64,000 bases of DNA from Macrocystis pyrifera (lineage: Eukaryota > Sar > Phaeophyceae > Laminariales > Laminariaceae), in contig JASSKH010000037.1 in the NCBI GenBank assembly GCA_031763025.1, positions 3,224,001-3,288,000 of the forward strand. The letters are read 5' to 3'. Position 1 is the first letter of the stretch, and every line of letters starts with the position of its first letter. A program made the position numbers and the translations under genes. Shown one piece after another: positions 12,186-23,233 of the stretch. Below the pieces are notes generated by a model that was given only the letters and a program-made list of their open reading frames with translations, did no database searches and was not told the DNA's origin.

Positions 12186-13276
12186 CTGTCGGCGGTCAAG
12201 CTGCTGCTGTCGGTGGCGAGAACCTGCTGGTGCTGCAACCCCCGCCTCTCCCTTCTCCACGCCCCCTAAGCTCACCTCCCCCTCGTCGAGAGGCGCGTGG
12301 TCCTCGCCCTCTGGCAAGAGAGCGGCAACGACAAAGACCGACCTGGTGCCGGCTGTTGTTTGCGACCAGTGCACGGACCAGCGCTTGGTCAAGAACTCCG
12401 CGCCTGGTGGCAAAAACGTGGCCTTCGCCACCTGCAAGGATCTCACGTGCGTGGTGGCGGGATCATCCTGACAGGGCAACCGACTGCGAGTTCTGTGCTC
12501 GCCCGATCGAGGAAGGGACTGTCTCGTACTCCCTCGAGACTGCTGACAGTGGTGAGTGTCTTATGTCTATTGTGCATGCTGTATGTTGCCAGTACGTTTT
12601 TGGGGGGTTTTCAATTGCCTTTTTGCATACAAACTTACGTTATTTTTTTACTCATCCATGCTCGTTCTTTCCCCTTCGTGCGTTGCGTCGGCTCCTCTTA
12701 CACACAGTGCACGCGAACGCGCACATGCACAACTGTTTGCGGGACGTGAACGAAGGAACGGAGGATTCAGCTGTCGCCGTCACCGCTGCACCGAAGGACG
12801 TGAATGCTGCTGCTACTGTGGTGCATTTTCAGTGCATGCACACGATTTCTGTGTGTACATGTTTGGGTGACCCCACATGCTCATTTTGCTCGTTTTCGGC
12901 TGCCGCTGCTGCTGCTGCCGCTGCTGCTGCTGTCAGCGCCACGCCATGAGTGCTGCTGCTGCTGTGCACCTGCTTCTCCTGTGCACTCGCTGCTGCTGTA
13001 GTGCTGCTGCGTTGTTGCCGTGCTGTGCACCTGCTGCTCCTGTGCACTTGCTGCTGCTGTATGTAGTGCTGCTGCGTTGTTGTCGTGCATCATGCTGGAA
13101 GCGTACATATTTTCGGATCGTCAATTCCGTAGGTTTTGCGATGGCGGCATACCAGGGTACATGCTTTTTTTCTTCCTTATTCATATCGTTGCTATGCTGC
13201 TGCCAACGCTGCTGCCAACGCTGCTGCCAACGCTGCGGCGATTCGTTGCAGCTTCTGCTGCTGCTAATGCTGTAGC

Positions 13277-13307
<31 letters not shown>

Positions 13308-14287
13308 AATGTGCTGCCGCAATATACACTGAATGTTCGTATGTACTCGGATTACTGTTTTTCTTGGTCGTTTTTGTACCCAAATGGTTCCTTTTGATAC
13401 GTGAAAAAATATTTTTGTCGTTTTGCTCCTGCATTTTGCGTGCGTACTGCAATTTTCTCGTTTTTGGCTTGGTTATTTTCATATATATCGTTGCTATGCT
13501 GCTGCTGTGGTGCTGCTGCGTTGTTGCCGTACATCATGCTGCACTTGTGTGTGTACATATTTCGGTATCGTCAATGAAATTCGGTAGGTTTTGCGATTGC
13601 GGCAGACCAGGGTACATACTTTTTTTCTTCCTTATTTTCATATCGTTGCTATGCCGCTGCTGCCAACGCGGATTATTGTTTTTCTTGGCCATTTTTGTAC
13701 CCAAATGGTTTTTTTGATACGTAAAAAAAATATTTTGGTCGTTTTACTCCTGCATTTTGCGTACGTACTACTTTTTTTTCTCGTATTTCGTATTGCTGCT
13801 ATGCTGCTGCTGCGTTGTTGCCGTACAGCATGCGGAGGTGGGTCTATAGTGAGGTACCAAAAATACTTTTCGGACGGCCTCGGGGTACATACTTTTTTTC
13901 TCCCTTCTTTTCATATCGTTGCTATGCTGCTGCTGCCAACGCTGTGGCGATCCGTTGCTGCTTCTGCTGCTGCTGCTGCTCTGCTTTACTGCTTTTAGTG
14001 CTGCCGCAATATTCACTGAATGTTTGTATGTACTCGGATAATTGTGTTTCCTGGTCGTTTTGTGGCGCTGCTGCGTTGTTGCCGTACATCATGCTGGACA
14101 TGATTTGTGTGTCTATTATTACATAAACTTGTGCGTGTGTACATATTTCTGTATCGTCAACGATTTTTTTTTGTGGTGCTGCTGCGTTGTTGCCGTACAT
14201 CATGCTGGACGTGATTTGTGTGTGTACTGTACTACACTTGTGTGTGTACACATTTCTGTATCGTCAATGAAATTACGTACTACTTGC

Positions 14288-14324
<37 letters not shown>

Positions 14325-14847
14325 GTCGTATAGCAAGCGATAACGTACTGCTGTTGTGCCGCTGTAGAGTAGTACAAATAATGAACTCTGCCCCCCCCCC
14401 CCTTCCCCCTCCCCCGCCATTCCCTGCACGCCACTCCCGCCCCGCGCACCCTATATATATGTTCACTTCGACCAGGTCCGTGGCAAGTGCTACAACTGCC
14501 GCCTGACGGACTCCACCATCAAAGACGGAGACATCATCATCAAGCGCAAAAATACTCCCTTCCATTTCGCCTGCTCCAGGGCTTCGCGGAATTCCGAAGC
14601 AGTACGCCAAGCAGATTGTCGCCATCCAGGACGAACGAAAGGAAACAAATTGTTTCCCACATTTCCCGAAATCACGATTATTTCTTCCTACACATATCCA
14701 ACGGGTTCAACAGCGAACAGATCCACATTCTGGGCCTCCCGCCTCGTTACTACAGCATCCTGGAAGACTATTTACATATCATGTCTCATCCAAATGTTGG
14801 CTACATCGAAATCGCGGCCGCCCAGCAACTATACAACATTTCCATAA
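12186..14847 (+). pseudogene. Zinc-knuckle gene remnant, unit 1 copy
   Basis: Three exons can be traced: about 12186-12551, 12708-12799 and 14476-14847. Exon 1 has CDQC, then FATCKDLTC, then DCEFCARPIEEG in a shifted frame. Exon 2 (92 bp, acceptor CACACAG) keeps phase and contains MHNCLRD. Exon 3 has KCYNC, then IKDGDIII and FHFAC. The pattern CxxC...IxxGD...HxxC resembles PARP-type zinc fingers, but this is a weak likeness. Inside exon 1 a candidate 28-nt GT-AG segment (12440-12467) would restore the frame between the CDQC and CEFC parts. Relative to unit 2, exon 1 has two extra bases upstream (GAGAACC against GAACC). I call it a probable pseudogene; it could be a live gene with an unusual structure. 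Confidence 0.45.
12895..14340 (+). repeat. CTG/CAG-rich degenerate satellite, unit 1
   Basis: Many (CTG)n tracts alternate with recurring phrases such as GCGTTGTTGCCGTACATCATGCTG, CATATCGTTGCTATG and CTCCTGCATTTTGCGTACGTACT. It fills the long intron of the zinc-knuckle gene. Long Ala-, Leu- or Cys-rich open frames here come from the repeat. Confidence 0.8.
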
Positions 14848-15264
14848 CCGTTGTCGTTGCCGGCACTGCTGCTTTCTCTCCTGTCCCAAACCTCCTTTAA
14901 ACAACAGCCTGTATGTTGTATATCAAGCACTACTCCACTCTCTCCCCACACTGATGAAATATGTTATTCTTCATATTATTATTATTAGACGAATGTCATT
15001 CTTACCCTTGCGTCACCCGATCTTACGTTTCACATTACATTCATAAATAAACGCGATTATTACATCCTTCACCGTTTCTTACACAAATACATTTAGTTTG
15101 TGGTTGGCTTTGAGCTATGTCGCCAATTAATTGCAGTTATATGTACACGAAACGACGGAATACCCACTCCGAAGGAAAGCCTTGTAGATACAACTATAAT
15201 TACGATTTTTGAGGTCGTTGTCACTTGCTAGCTCTTGGCAGACAGACCGTCAGCTCTTCGCAAA

Positions 15265-15440
15265 CAGCCCTTCTTCTTTGAAACAGCCGAACAGCCAAAA
15301 AACAACACTTTCTTCCTTCTTTGAAACAGCCGAACAGCCAAACAACCTTTCTTCCTTCTTTGAAACAGCCGAACAGCCAAACAACCTTTCTTCTTTCTTC
15401 TTCGCCAAACAGCCAAACAACCTTTTCTTCTTTCTTCTTC
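15265..15440 (+). repeat. Minisatellite GAAACAGCCGAACAGCCAAA
   Basis: Units of about 40 bp, GAAACAGCCGAACAGCCAAA plus a CTTTCTTC-rich spacer, occur about four times. Unit 1 (about 12018-12110) has fewer copies, showing copy-number change since the duplication. Confidence 0.75.
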
Positions 15441-16749
15441 CGCAAACTGCCAACCAATAATAGACAGCTCTTCGCACGGCGCCTAAAAGAGGCGTCTCGC
15501 CTTCGACGAACGGCATAGATAGGTGCAGCTGTCGGCGGCCAAGCTGCTGCTGTCGGTGGCGAACCTGCTGGTGCTGCAACCCCCGCCTCTACCTTCTCCA
15601 CGCCCCCTAAGCTCACCTCCCCCTCGTCGAGAGGCGCGTGGTCCTTGCCCTCTGGCAAGAGAGCGGCAACGACAAAGACCGACCTGGTGCCGGCTGTTGT
15701 TTGCGACCAGTGCACGGACCAGCACTTGGTCAAGAACTCAAACGCCTGGTGGCAAAAACGTGGCCTTCGCCACCTGCAAGGATCTCACGTGCGTGGTGGC
15801 GGAATCATCCTGACAGGGCAACCAACTGCGAGTTCTGTGCTCGCCCGATCAAGGAGGGGACTGTCTCGTACTCCCTCGAGACTGCTGACAGTGGTGAGTG
15901 TCTTACGTCTATTGTGCATGCTGTATGTTGCCAGTACCTGGTACGTTTTTTTTGGGGTTTTCAATTGCCTTTTTGCATACAATCCTACGTCAAAGCGTTT
16001 ATATTTAATTTTTACTCATCCATGCTCGTTCTTTCCCCTTCGTGCGTTGCGTCGGCTCCTCTTACACACAGTGCACGCGAACGCGCACATGCACAACTGT
16101 TTGCGGGACGTGCACGAAGGAACGGAGGATTCAGCTGTCGCCGTCACCGCTGCACGGAACGACGTGAGTGCTGCTGCTACTGTGGTGCATTTTCGGTGCA
16201 TGCACACGATTTCTGTGTGTACATGTTTGGGTGACCCCACGTACTCATTTTTTGCTCGTTTTCGGCTGCCGCTGCTGCTGCTGCTGCTGTCAGCGCCACG
16301 CCATGAGTGCTGCTGCTGTTGTGCACCTGCTTCTCCTGTGCACTCGCTGCTGCTGTAGTGCTGCTGCGTTGTTGCCGTGCTGTGCACCTGCTGCTCCTGT
16401 GCAATTGCTGCTGCTGTATGTAGTGCTGCTGCGTTGTTGCCGTGCATCATGCTGGAAGCGTACATATTTTCGGATCATCAATTCCGTAGGTTTTGCGATG
16501 GCGGCATACCAGGGTACATGCTTTTTTCCTTCCTTACTTTCATATCGTTGCTATGCTGCTGCTGCTGCTGCTGCTGCTGCCAACGCTGCTGCTGCTGCTG
16601 CCAACGCTGCGGCGATTCGTTGCAGCTTCTGCTGCTGCTAATGCTGTGGCTGCTTCTGCTGCTGCTGCTGCTGCTAATGCTGCCGCAATATCCACTGAAT
16701 GTTCGTACGTATGTACTCGGATTACTGTCTTTCTTGGTCGTTTTTGTAC

Positions 16750-17050
16750 TCATTTTTTTTTTTTTTTTTTTTAATCATCACTTTTACTTTCCAGCCCACT
16801 CGTAGGAGGTTTTTACCCTCGACGATCTTCTGGACAAGCCATGGTCACAGGTGTCGTCCCTCCTCCCCCCCGGTACGTGCCTTTAGTTTTTATCGCGCAT
16901 AGGGTTCAGCATTCCCACTGCTCGTCGATTTTCATCGAATGTAGCCAACTCACGCTTTCGCGCTTTCCGCTTATCAATTTTTTATGCAAGAAAAAGTCCC
17001 TATGAGCATGCACTCGGTGAGACTCGAACTCACGAAATTGATCTTGACAG
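16750..17050 (-). mobile_element. SINE-like insertion with poly(A) tail
   Basis: It is absent from the matching site of unit 1 (13380). Read on the minus strand it starts with a tRNA T-arm, GTGAG TTCGAGT CTCAC (perfect 5-bp stem, B-box-like GTTCGAGTC), continues as unrelated body and ends in a run of about 18 A. That is the plan of a tRNA-derived SINE truncated at its 5' end. No target duplication was recognised. Confidence 0.6.
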
Positions 17051-17270
17051 ATGGTTCCTTTTGATACGTGAATTTTTTTTTTGTCGTTTGGCTCCTGCAT
17101 TTTGCGTACGTACTGCAATTTCTCGTTTTTGGCTTGGTTATTTTCATATATATCGTTGCTATGCTGCTGCTGTGGTGCTGCTGCGTTGTTGCCGTACATC
17201 ATGCTGCACTTGTGTGTGTACATATTTCGGTATTGTCAATGAAATTCCGTAGGTTTTGCGATTGCGGCAT

Positions 17271-17572
17271 ATGCTAGATGGGTGTATCTCAGGTTCGACC
17301 TGGGTCTGCAGCAAGCTTCTCTTTCGGTAAGGTGTAGCGTGGAGGACACGCCAGGTATAGGTGAGGCTCGGCACGGTCAGCCGAGCAGAAGTGATCATGA
17401 AGCATGACGCAAGTCATCTCACATGACAGTCATCATCAATTACTTGGTGATGGAGGCTGGTAATTCCCCGCCTCAACTATCATCAGATCTACGGAGATCT
17501 GCGGCCACTTTTAGTACAAGAGTTAATATCCACGATAACGGATGAACCACTGACTGTAGAGTAACGACCTGA
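17271..17572 (+). mobile_element. Second SINE-like insertion
   Basis: It is absent from unit 1 (GGCAGACCAGGGTACATAC at about 13600). Its 5' end carries a T-arm-like CTCAG GTTCGAC CTGGG with a B-box-like GGTTCGACCT at 17292. There is no poly(A) tail. It starts at almost the same point of a tRNA as the insertion at 16750, though the bodies differ. Confidence 0.45.
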
Positions 17573-17922
17573 GCAGGTACATACATTTTTTCTTCCTTAT
17601 TTTCATATCGTTGCTATGCTGCTGCTGAGAACGCGGATTATTGTTTTTATTGGCCATTTTTCTACCCAATTGGTTTTTTTTGATACAAAAAATATATATT
17701 TGGGTCGTTTTTGCTCCTGCATTTTGCGTACATACTACTTTTTCTCGTATTTCGTATTGTTGCTATGCTGCTGCTGCGTTGTTGCCGTACAGCATGCGGA
17801 GGTGGGTCTATAGTGAGGTACCAAAAATACTTTTCGGACGGCCTCGGGGTACATACTTTTTTTCTCCCTTCTTTTCATATCGTTGCTATGCTGCTGCTGC
17901 CAACGCTGTGGCGATCCGTTGC

Positions 17923-17958
<36 letters not shown>

Positions 17959-19213
17959 GCTTTTAGTGCTGCCGCAATAATCACTGAATGTTTGTATGTA
18001 CTCGGATAATTGTGTTTCCTGGTCGTTTTGTGGCGCTGCTGCGTTGTTGCCGTACATCATGCTGGACATGATTTGTGTGTCTATTACACTTAAACTTGTG
18101 CGTGTGTACATATTTCTGTGTCGTCAATGATTTTTTTGTGGTGCTGCTGCGTTGTTGCCGTACATCATGCTGGACGTGATTTGTGTGTGTACCTCTGTAC
18201 TACACTTGTGTGTCTACATATTTCTGTATCGTCAATGAAATTACGTACTTGCTGCTTTCTGCTGCTGCTGCTGCCGTCGTATAGCAAGCGATTACGTGCT
18301 GCTGTTGTGCCGCTGTAGAGTAGTACAAATAATGAACACTGCCCCCCCCCCCCCCCCCCCCCCTCGCCCCCCTCCCCCGCCATTCCCTGCACGCCACTCC
18401 CGCCCCGCGCACCCTATATGTTTACTTCGACCAGGTCCGTGGCAAGTGCTACAACTGCCGCCTGACGGACTCCACCATCAAAGACGGAGACATCATCATC
18501 AAGCGCAAAAAGACTCCCTTCCATTTCGCCTGCTCCAGGGCTTCGCGGAATTCCGAAGCAGTACACCAAGCAGATTGTCGCCATCTAGGACGAACGAAAG
18601 GAAACAAATTGTTTCCCACATTTCCCAAAATCACGATTATTTCTTCTTACACATATCCAACGGGTTCAACAGCGAACAGATCCACGTTCTGGGCCTCCCG
18701 CCTCGTTACTACAGCATCCTGGAAGACTATTTACATGTATATATCATGTCTCATCCAAACTCCTATGCTGGCTACATCGAAATCGCGCCGCCCGCCCAGC
18801 AACTATACAACATTTCCATAACCGTTGTCGTTGCCGGCACTGCTGCTTTCTCTCCTGTCCCAAACCTTCTTTTAAACAACAGCCTGTATGTTGTATATCA
18901 TCCACATGCCAAGCACTGCTCCACTCTCTCCCCACACTGATGAAATATGTTATTCTTATTATTATTAGACAAATGTCATTCTTACTCTTGCGTCACCCGA
19001 TCTTACGTTTCACATTACATTCGTAAATAAACGCTATCATTACATCATTCACCGTTTTTTACACAAATACATTTAGTTTGGTTGGCTTTGGGCTATGTCG
19101 CCAATTAATTGCAGTTATATGTACACGAAACGACGGAATACCCACTCCGAAGGAAAGCCTTGTATTTCCCTATTTTTACTAACAAAATTTGATCCTATTT
19201 ACTATGGTCCTCC

Positions 19214-20366
19214 TTAGTACTACTCTGTAATCGGGGTATGGGTTGTGAACGGAAAGAAATGAAAAAAGTTTCGATTGTTTGTTTTTTCCTTGTCGAAAAG
19301 TCGGTCGATTTCGAAACGAACACTTCTTCTTCTCGGTCGATTTCTTCGTCGGTTTCTCGGAGAAATCACAGGTCGGTAGTTTCTCTCGAAGGGTTCGGTG
19401 TCAATATAATCAATTATAATATGTTGGTGTCATAAGTGATGCCATGATCGTATGGTGGTGTCGTCATAGTATCACGCGGCCAGGGTTAAACGACTCGGAA
19501 AATATATATTTTCTTTTTTTTTCGTGTTTTTAGCCGCAGGTGTCGGTCGGGTTTTCGGGGTTTCCAAACATAGCTGTAGATGTTATTGGCGTGGGGTACA
19601 GGGAAAAAAGGATCGAGCCGGTTACTCGGTTTCGTTTTTCGGTAACCGACAAAAAAGCTCTTACTAATCGTCGGTTTTCGGTTTGGGAAAACCGACACAA
19701 ACCGACTTTCTGTCGGTTTTCGGTTACGACCAGCCCTGGTAAGCAATCTCTCTCCAGCATCAAAATCACGGTGGTCGTTTCACGAATATCTTGTTGGTGG
19801 TCCTCGGTAGCATCGATCACGGAGCTGTATCATCATGATATCCTCCACCACCTCACCACCTCTACTTTTTTAGGCTGTATGATATATAGCCGCAGATATC
19901 GGATGTGTTAAAATATATATACAGAGCGAAGGGATACTCCTAGAAACTTTTATCTCGTCTACAACATGTCTGCATATACTGCTGTGTTGTTGTTGTTGTT
20001 GCTGTGAACTGCCGTCCAACACCCGTGGATCTCATCCACCAAATAGCGACGGCTGAGATCCTAGTAACAGTATTAGTATACATAAATGGGTCGCTATAAA
20101 AACAAAACAGTACACGTTCCATATATATATATTAACAATGACGATACAATTTTTCACCCGGAGAAACAGCGGAATATATTTTCCACTTTGAAACAATGAA
20201 CGGTGCATTTTGCAACTTTCAAGCAAAACAGGTATCAAGTACATTTTTTTTCTATTTGTACCAAACACATGTATGTATGCACAGTCTGGGTACACATTCG
20301 CCAAGAAGACGAAGACAATGCAAAGAAACCCCCCAGGCAAGGGTAGGCAAAACAATATTCCTGGAC
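19214..20366. other. Gene-free spacer with a hAT-like end
   Basis: At 19700-19738 the strand ends ...CGGTTTTCGGTTACGACCAGCCCTG. Its reverse complement, CAGGGCTGGTCGTAACCGAA, looks like a hAT terminal repeat with sub-terminal CCGAAAACCGAC copies. A CAGGGTTAAACGACTCGG at 19482 could be the other end, but the flanking 8 bases do not match. No gene is visible. Confidence 0.4.
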
Positions 20367-20736
20367 CCACGCTCCATTTTTTTTTCATTTTGGGCCCGCC
20401 AGAGAAGGGGGGGGGGGGGGGGGGGGGGGAGGGGTGTACTCGATAGGAGAGATGTACTCGATCTCACGCATGGCCGTAGTCCTATGACCATAGACCCTCG
20501 CATCCCTACAATGCCGGGACGGAGCATGTCGGGTTTTCACCGACCAGGCAGACATTGCTTGCACCAAGCGCGAAGCGCCGTGAGGTGTCCGGCGAGTCGC
20601 ATGAAGGGTGAGCTGCATCCTACTAAGAACCGCTTGTGAGGCGGACTTGCATATGGATGACAGCTTCAATGAGTTAGTTTAATTTCCGGTGTGGCCACTT
20701 CCAGATAGAGGGGGGGGGGGGGGGGGGGGGGGGGGG
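20367..20736 (-). repeat. Poly(C)-bounded dispersed repeat, copy 2
   Basis: In reverse orientation, it lies between two long G runs (about 20406-20429 and 20709-20736). It contains the family blocks CATGGCCGTAGT, CATCCCTACAATG, TCGGGTTTTCACC, GCGCGAAGCGCC and GGCGAGTCGCATG, and extends past the G run to the segment CCTGGACCCACGCTCCA shared with copy 5. Confidence 0.75.
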
Positions 20737-21493
20737 AGGGGGGCAATTCTCGTGGTACACTACATCCTATATCAACAACGACGCAACACTGATTCCTATT
20801 ACAAGTCACATGTTGATAGACTATACATTACAAGTCACATGATGATAGACTGAGCAATCTGGCAGTCTAGGTCACGTGAGTAGTGCAGGCGACATGAGCT
20901 TAGTACACCACGAGGCCACCACGAGGCTTTGACAGTGAATTTGATAGCGACGTCGAGAGCGAGGAAGAAGAGGACGAGGTGGAGGACGACGAGGAAGACG
21001 AAGACAAAGAATGGGATGAAGAAAAAGGACAAGAAAAATAAGAAGAGATAGAGGAGGAGGAAGGAGAAGGAGAAGAAGCCGGCGGGGACGGATGGGGGGA
21101 ATAGTGACCGCACGACGTCTAGAAAAAAGTTCAAGTTGTTTGTGTCTGTAAGTAGCAGAGGCCGGACAGTGTTGGCGAAGAGGAAGTGGAAGGAGGGCTC
21201 ATCATCATCGGATGATGATGAATAGGGGACGTAGGGGCAGGGGGGGGCGCCTTGCCAGGGACGGGGCAGGGGAGGATGATTGCAACGGCCGAAACTTGGC
21301 CGAGGGGGTCCGGAGGAAGTGGTCGGAGATTCACATAGCTATATATGTGTCCTCTGTCTTTTTGGCGTCCATTACATGTAGCGTGGGTTGTGGAGTGGAC
21401 GGTTCCATCCCCCCTGCCAAAAACAGAAAATTTTCAAATTAAACGCACCGCCGCCGCACACCTACATTAACAACACCATTACTTCTGTACTTA
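20737..21493 (+). other. Spacer with an acidic open stretch
   Basis: From about 20895 to 21041 one frame encodes a Glu/Asp-rich tail (SEEEEDEVEDDEEDEDKEWD) ending in TAA, with a possible acceptor CTTAG at 20902. It could be the last exon of an acidic protein or just a GA-rich repeat; no partner exon was found. Confidence 0.25.
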
Positions 21494-22288
21494 AAGGCCG
21501 GTCATAACGGGGGCAAAAAAAACGAAATAAAACGAACAGACTTTCGTTGTTCGAAAAAAAACACCAGGTTGAGTCCTAACGAGAAAAAAAAAAAAACGAA
21601 AAAGAAAACGAAATAAAAAGAAGCCGAGTCGAATTTTTACGCGGTGCAAAATTTCAGAATTGAGTCAACCGCCACAGCACGTGATTCCCGGCGATAGAGC
21701 TCGACGGCGGAGGTGGATAGACACAACTCGCACACGTGAGGCACCCTCTACAGCAGGCGCTTCTCGTGGTCCGACCCGCTCCTTCCGGAGTGCTCTAGAA
21801 CTTGTGTATCGGCCATCGCTGTTCGGTGGCAGACGTTTGAATATTGAGTGGGACTCAAAATATACCGCCACAGTCACTTCCTGATCCCCCGGTTTCTTGC
21901 GAGGGCACTCCATGGTGATTCCCTACCCATATATGCTCGCGCCGTCAGCAGACAAGCCGCGTGGCAGCCACATGCACTACCTCGGGCATCGTGCGCTTGC
22001 CAACCGGTCGCAGAAACAATATCGGAACTTCATCCCAACGCTTCGAGCCCCTCCTATGTTCCTCTTCGACCCTGGATATCCCATATTTCGTTTATTTGTC
22101 ACCTATTTCGTTTTTTGTAAGCCCTCTGGGACTGAAAAAAAAAACGAAATGTGAAAACGGAGGTATCGGGATCTCCACTTCTAATTTTTGCAATTTGACC
22201 AATAAAACTCGCGCGCTCTTTAGTTATGCTCTTGGGTTTTAATCTCGTTTTTTTTTTTGTTTTTTTTTACCCCGTTAGGACCGGCCCC
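21494..22288 (+). mobile_element. 0.8-kb inverted-repeat DNA transposon, copy A
   Basis: Ends: GGCCGGTCATAACGGGGG and, as reverse complement of the right end, GGGCCGGTCCTAACGGGG. A/T-rich arms with repeated AACGAAA follow on both sides. The centre (about 21660-22090) is shared with copy B at 55846 in inverse orientation, including CCGCCACAGCACGTGATTCC and CATGCACTACCTCGGxCA. It encodes no recognisable transposase, so it is a non-autonomous element; the superfamily is not assigned. Confidence 0.75.
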
Positions 22289-22928
22289 ATGTGTAGACTA
22301 CGGACTTGTCTTGCTTGTAGTCTGTACACCATACATATTGCAATACACACCAAATTTGATCCAATACTCTCTTTGTCAAGCAAGTTTAAGGTTGCCGACA
22401 AACTTGGACACTCACTGGACACATTCGTACATGCATATGTGGTTGATGTGCGCGCTGGTTTGCTCAAGGTGGGACGCAGATTTAGATGTGGCACGTATAC
22501 TCGTATCGATGTAAAAGGGCTGATAGGGCTTCGAAATCAACCCAAATATTTGAGTTTGGGCGAAAAAAAAAAGAACGGCCGGCCGGCCCGGCCGGCCGAG
22601 GAGGGGGGGGGGGGGGAGAGAGGGGGGGGGTAGTGTGGGTCCAGAAAAAAAAAAAAGCTTGCCCTTGCCCCAGAAAGTGATTAAGATGAACAAAAAAAGT
22701 TTGCATGTACTACGAGCACAAGGCTTACCTTCGGGATTGATTGTGGTTGACTTGAAATACCGGGAGTAGGAACGGTGTCCTCCGTCTCGAAAGGGATGGC
22801 ATCTGGTGGTCAAATGTGAAAACTGACTGTAAGGCAAGCAACAAATTAGCAGCATACACCACCCCCCCCCCTTCGACGCGCTGTCATTTGAATGCACGAA
22901 AGTCCGCCTCGCAAAAAAGTGGTTCTTA
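22289..22928. other. Gene-free spacer
   Basis: It holds a GGCCGGCC palindromic cluster at 22577-22600 next to G runs and GTGTGGGTCCAG. That is the flank seen beside copies 2 and 5 of the poly(C) repeat, so it is probably another fragment of that family. No gene is seen. Confidence 0.4.
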
Positions 22929-23034
22929 TTACGGGGCACCATAGTAAATAAGATAAAATATTGTTGGTAAAAATAGTGGAATATATAGGTATTTGTGTGT
23001 ACCGTAGGTCCTATTTACTATGGTCCCCCGTAAT
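22929..23034. mobile_element. MITE, ATTACGGGGGACCATAG family
   Basis: A 106-bp element with terminal inverted repeats ATTACGGGG(C/G)ACCATAGTAAATA. In reverse orientation its left and right halves match the two outer ends of the 11874-19213 block. Confidence 0.8.
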
Positions 23035-23233
23035 AGAATGCAGCTCAGCCTCCATGAGACTCGCCGAACACCTCACGGCGCTCCGCGCTTGGTGCAAGCA
23101 ATGCCTGCCTGGTCGGTCGGATAAAAAAAAATGACGTGCTCCGTTCTGCGCTGCAGGGGATGCGAGGGTATATGGTCATAAGACTACGGCCGTGCATGAT
23201 ATAATAAGTACACCCCATCCCCCGTCCTGGAAC
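23035..23233 (+). repeat. Poly(C)-bounded dispersed repeat, copy 3
   Basis: A short copy directly abutting the MITE. It starts GAATGCAGCTCAGC, contains GACTCGCCGAACACCTCACG and ACTACGGCCGTGCATGATA, and ends in CCCCATCCCCCG. Confidence 0.7.

Larger units (their letters stand above)
11922..15188 (+). repeat. Tandem duplication, unit 1
   Basis: This unit begins TACAACTATAATTACGATTT and ends CCGAAGGAAAGCCTTGTA. The same order of landmarks recurs in unit 2: CAGCCGAACAGCCAAA minisatellite, zinc-knuckle exons, CTG-rich tracts, a poly(C) patch, and a 3' region with AATAAA at 15046. Confidence 0.85.
16258..18320 (+). repeat. CTG/CAG-rich degenerate satellite, unit 2
   Basis: This is the unit 2 counterpart of the unit 1 array, with longer (CTG)n runs near 16555-16605 and 17920-17955, and interrupted by two insertions. 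Confidence 0.8.
15529..18821 (+). pseudogene. Zinc-knuckle gene remnant, unit 2 copy
   Basis: The same exons lie at about 15529-15893, 16072-16163 and 18435-18821. Amino-acid changes from unit 1 are few (for example IEEG to IKEG, KRKN to KRKK). The donor after exon 2 is a better GTGAGT (unit 1 has GTGAAT). Exon 1 carries one extra base after VKNS (ACTCAAACGCC against ACTCCGCGCC), breaking the frame before the CKDLTC part. Each unit thus has its own lesion. Two insertions sit in the long second intron. Confidence 0.45.
15189..19165 (+). repeat. Tandem duplication, unit 2
   Basis: Very similar to unit 1 along its length but about 0.7 kb longer. The extra length is two insertions (16750-17050, 17271-17572), extra minisatellite copies at 15265-15440 and different CTG copy numbers. 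Confidence 0.85.
11874..19213. mobile_element. 7.3-kb block bounded by inverted MITE ends
   Basis: The left end reads GGAGGACCATAGTAAATAG (11874-11892) and the right end is its exact reverse complement (19195-19213). Similarity to the small MITEs at 22929 and 31251 goes on inwards on both sides: left ACCTACGGTATACA, right CAAAT(T/A)TTGTT(A/T)GTAAA in reverse complement. The block is therefore either a long, perhaps parental, element of that MITE family or a MITE split by a later 7.2-kb insertion. I recognise no transposase inside, and no convincing target duplication was found. Confidence 0.6.

Noticed and set aside
11838-12479. 213-codon minus-strand open frame over the duplicated unit
   Set aside because: It lies opposite the zinc-knuckle exon and the minisatellite. 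In unit 2 the matching frame changes sequence after small indels, so it is not under coding constraint.
12877-13998. Poly-Ala, poly-Leu and poly-Cys open frames in CTG tracts
   Set aside because: All six frames of (CTG)n lack stops; the frames differ between the two units and have no domains.
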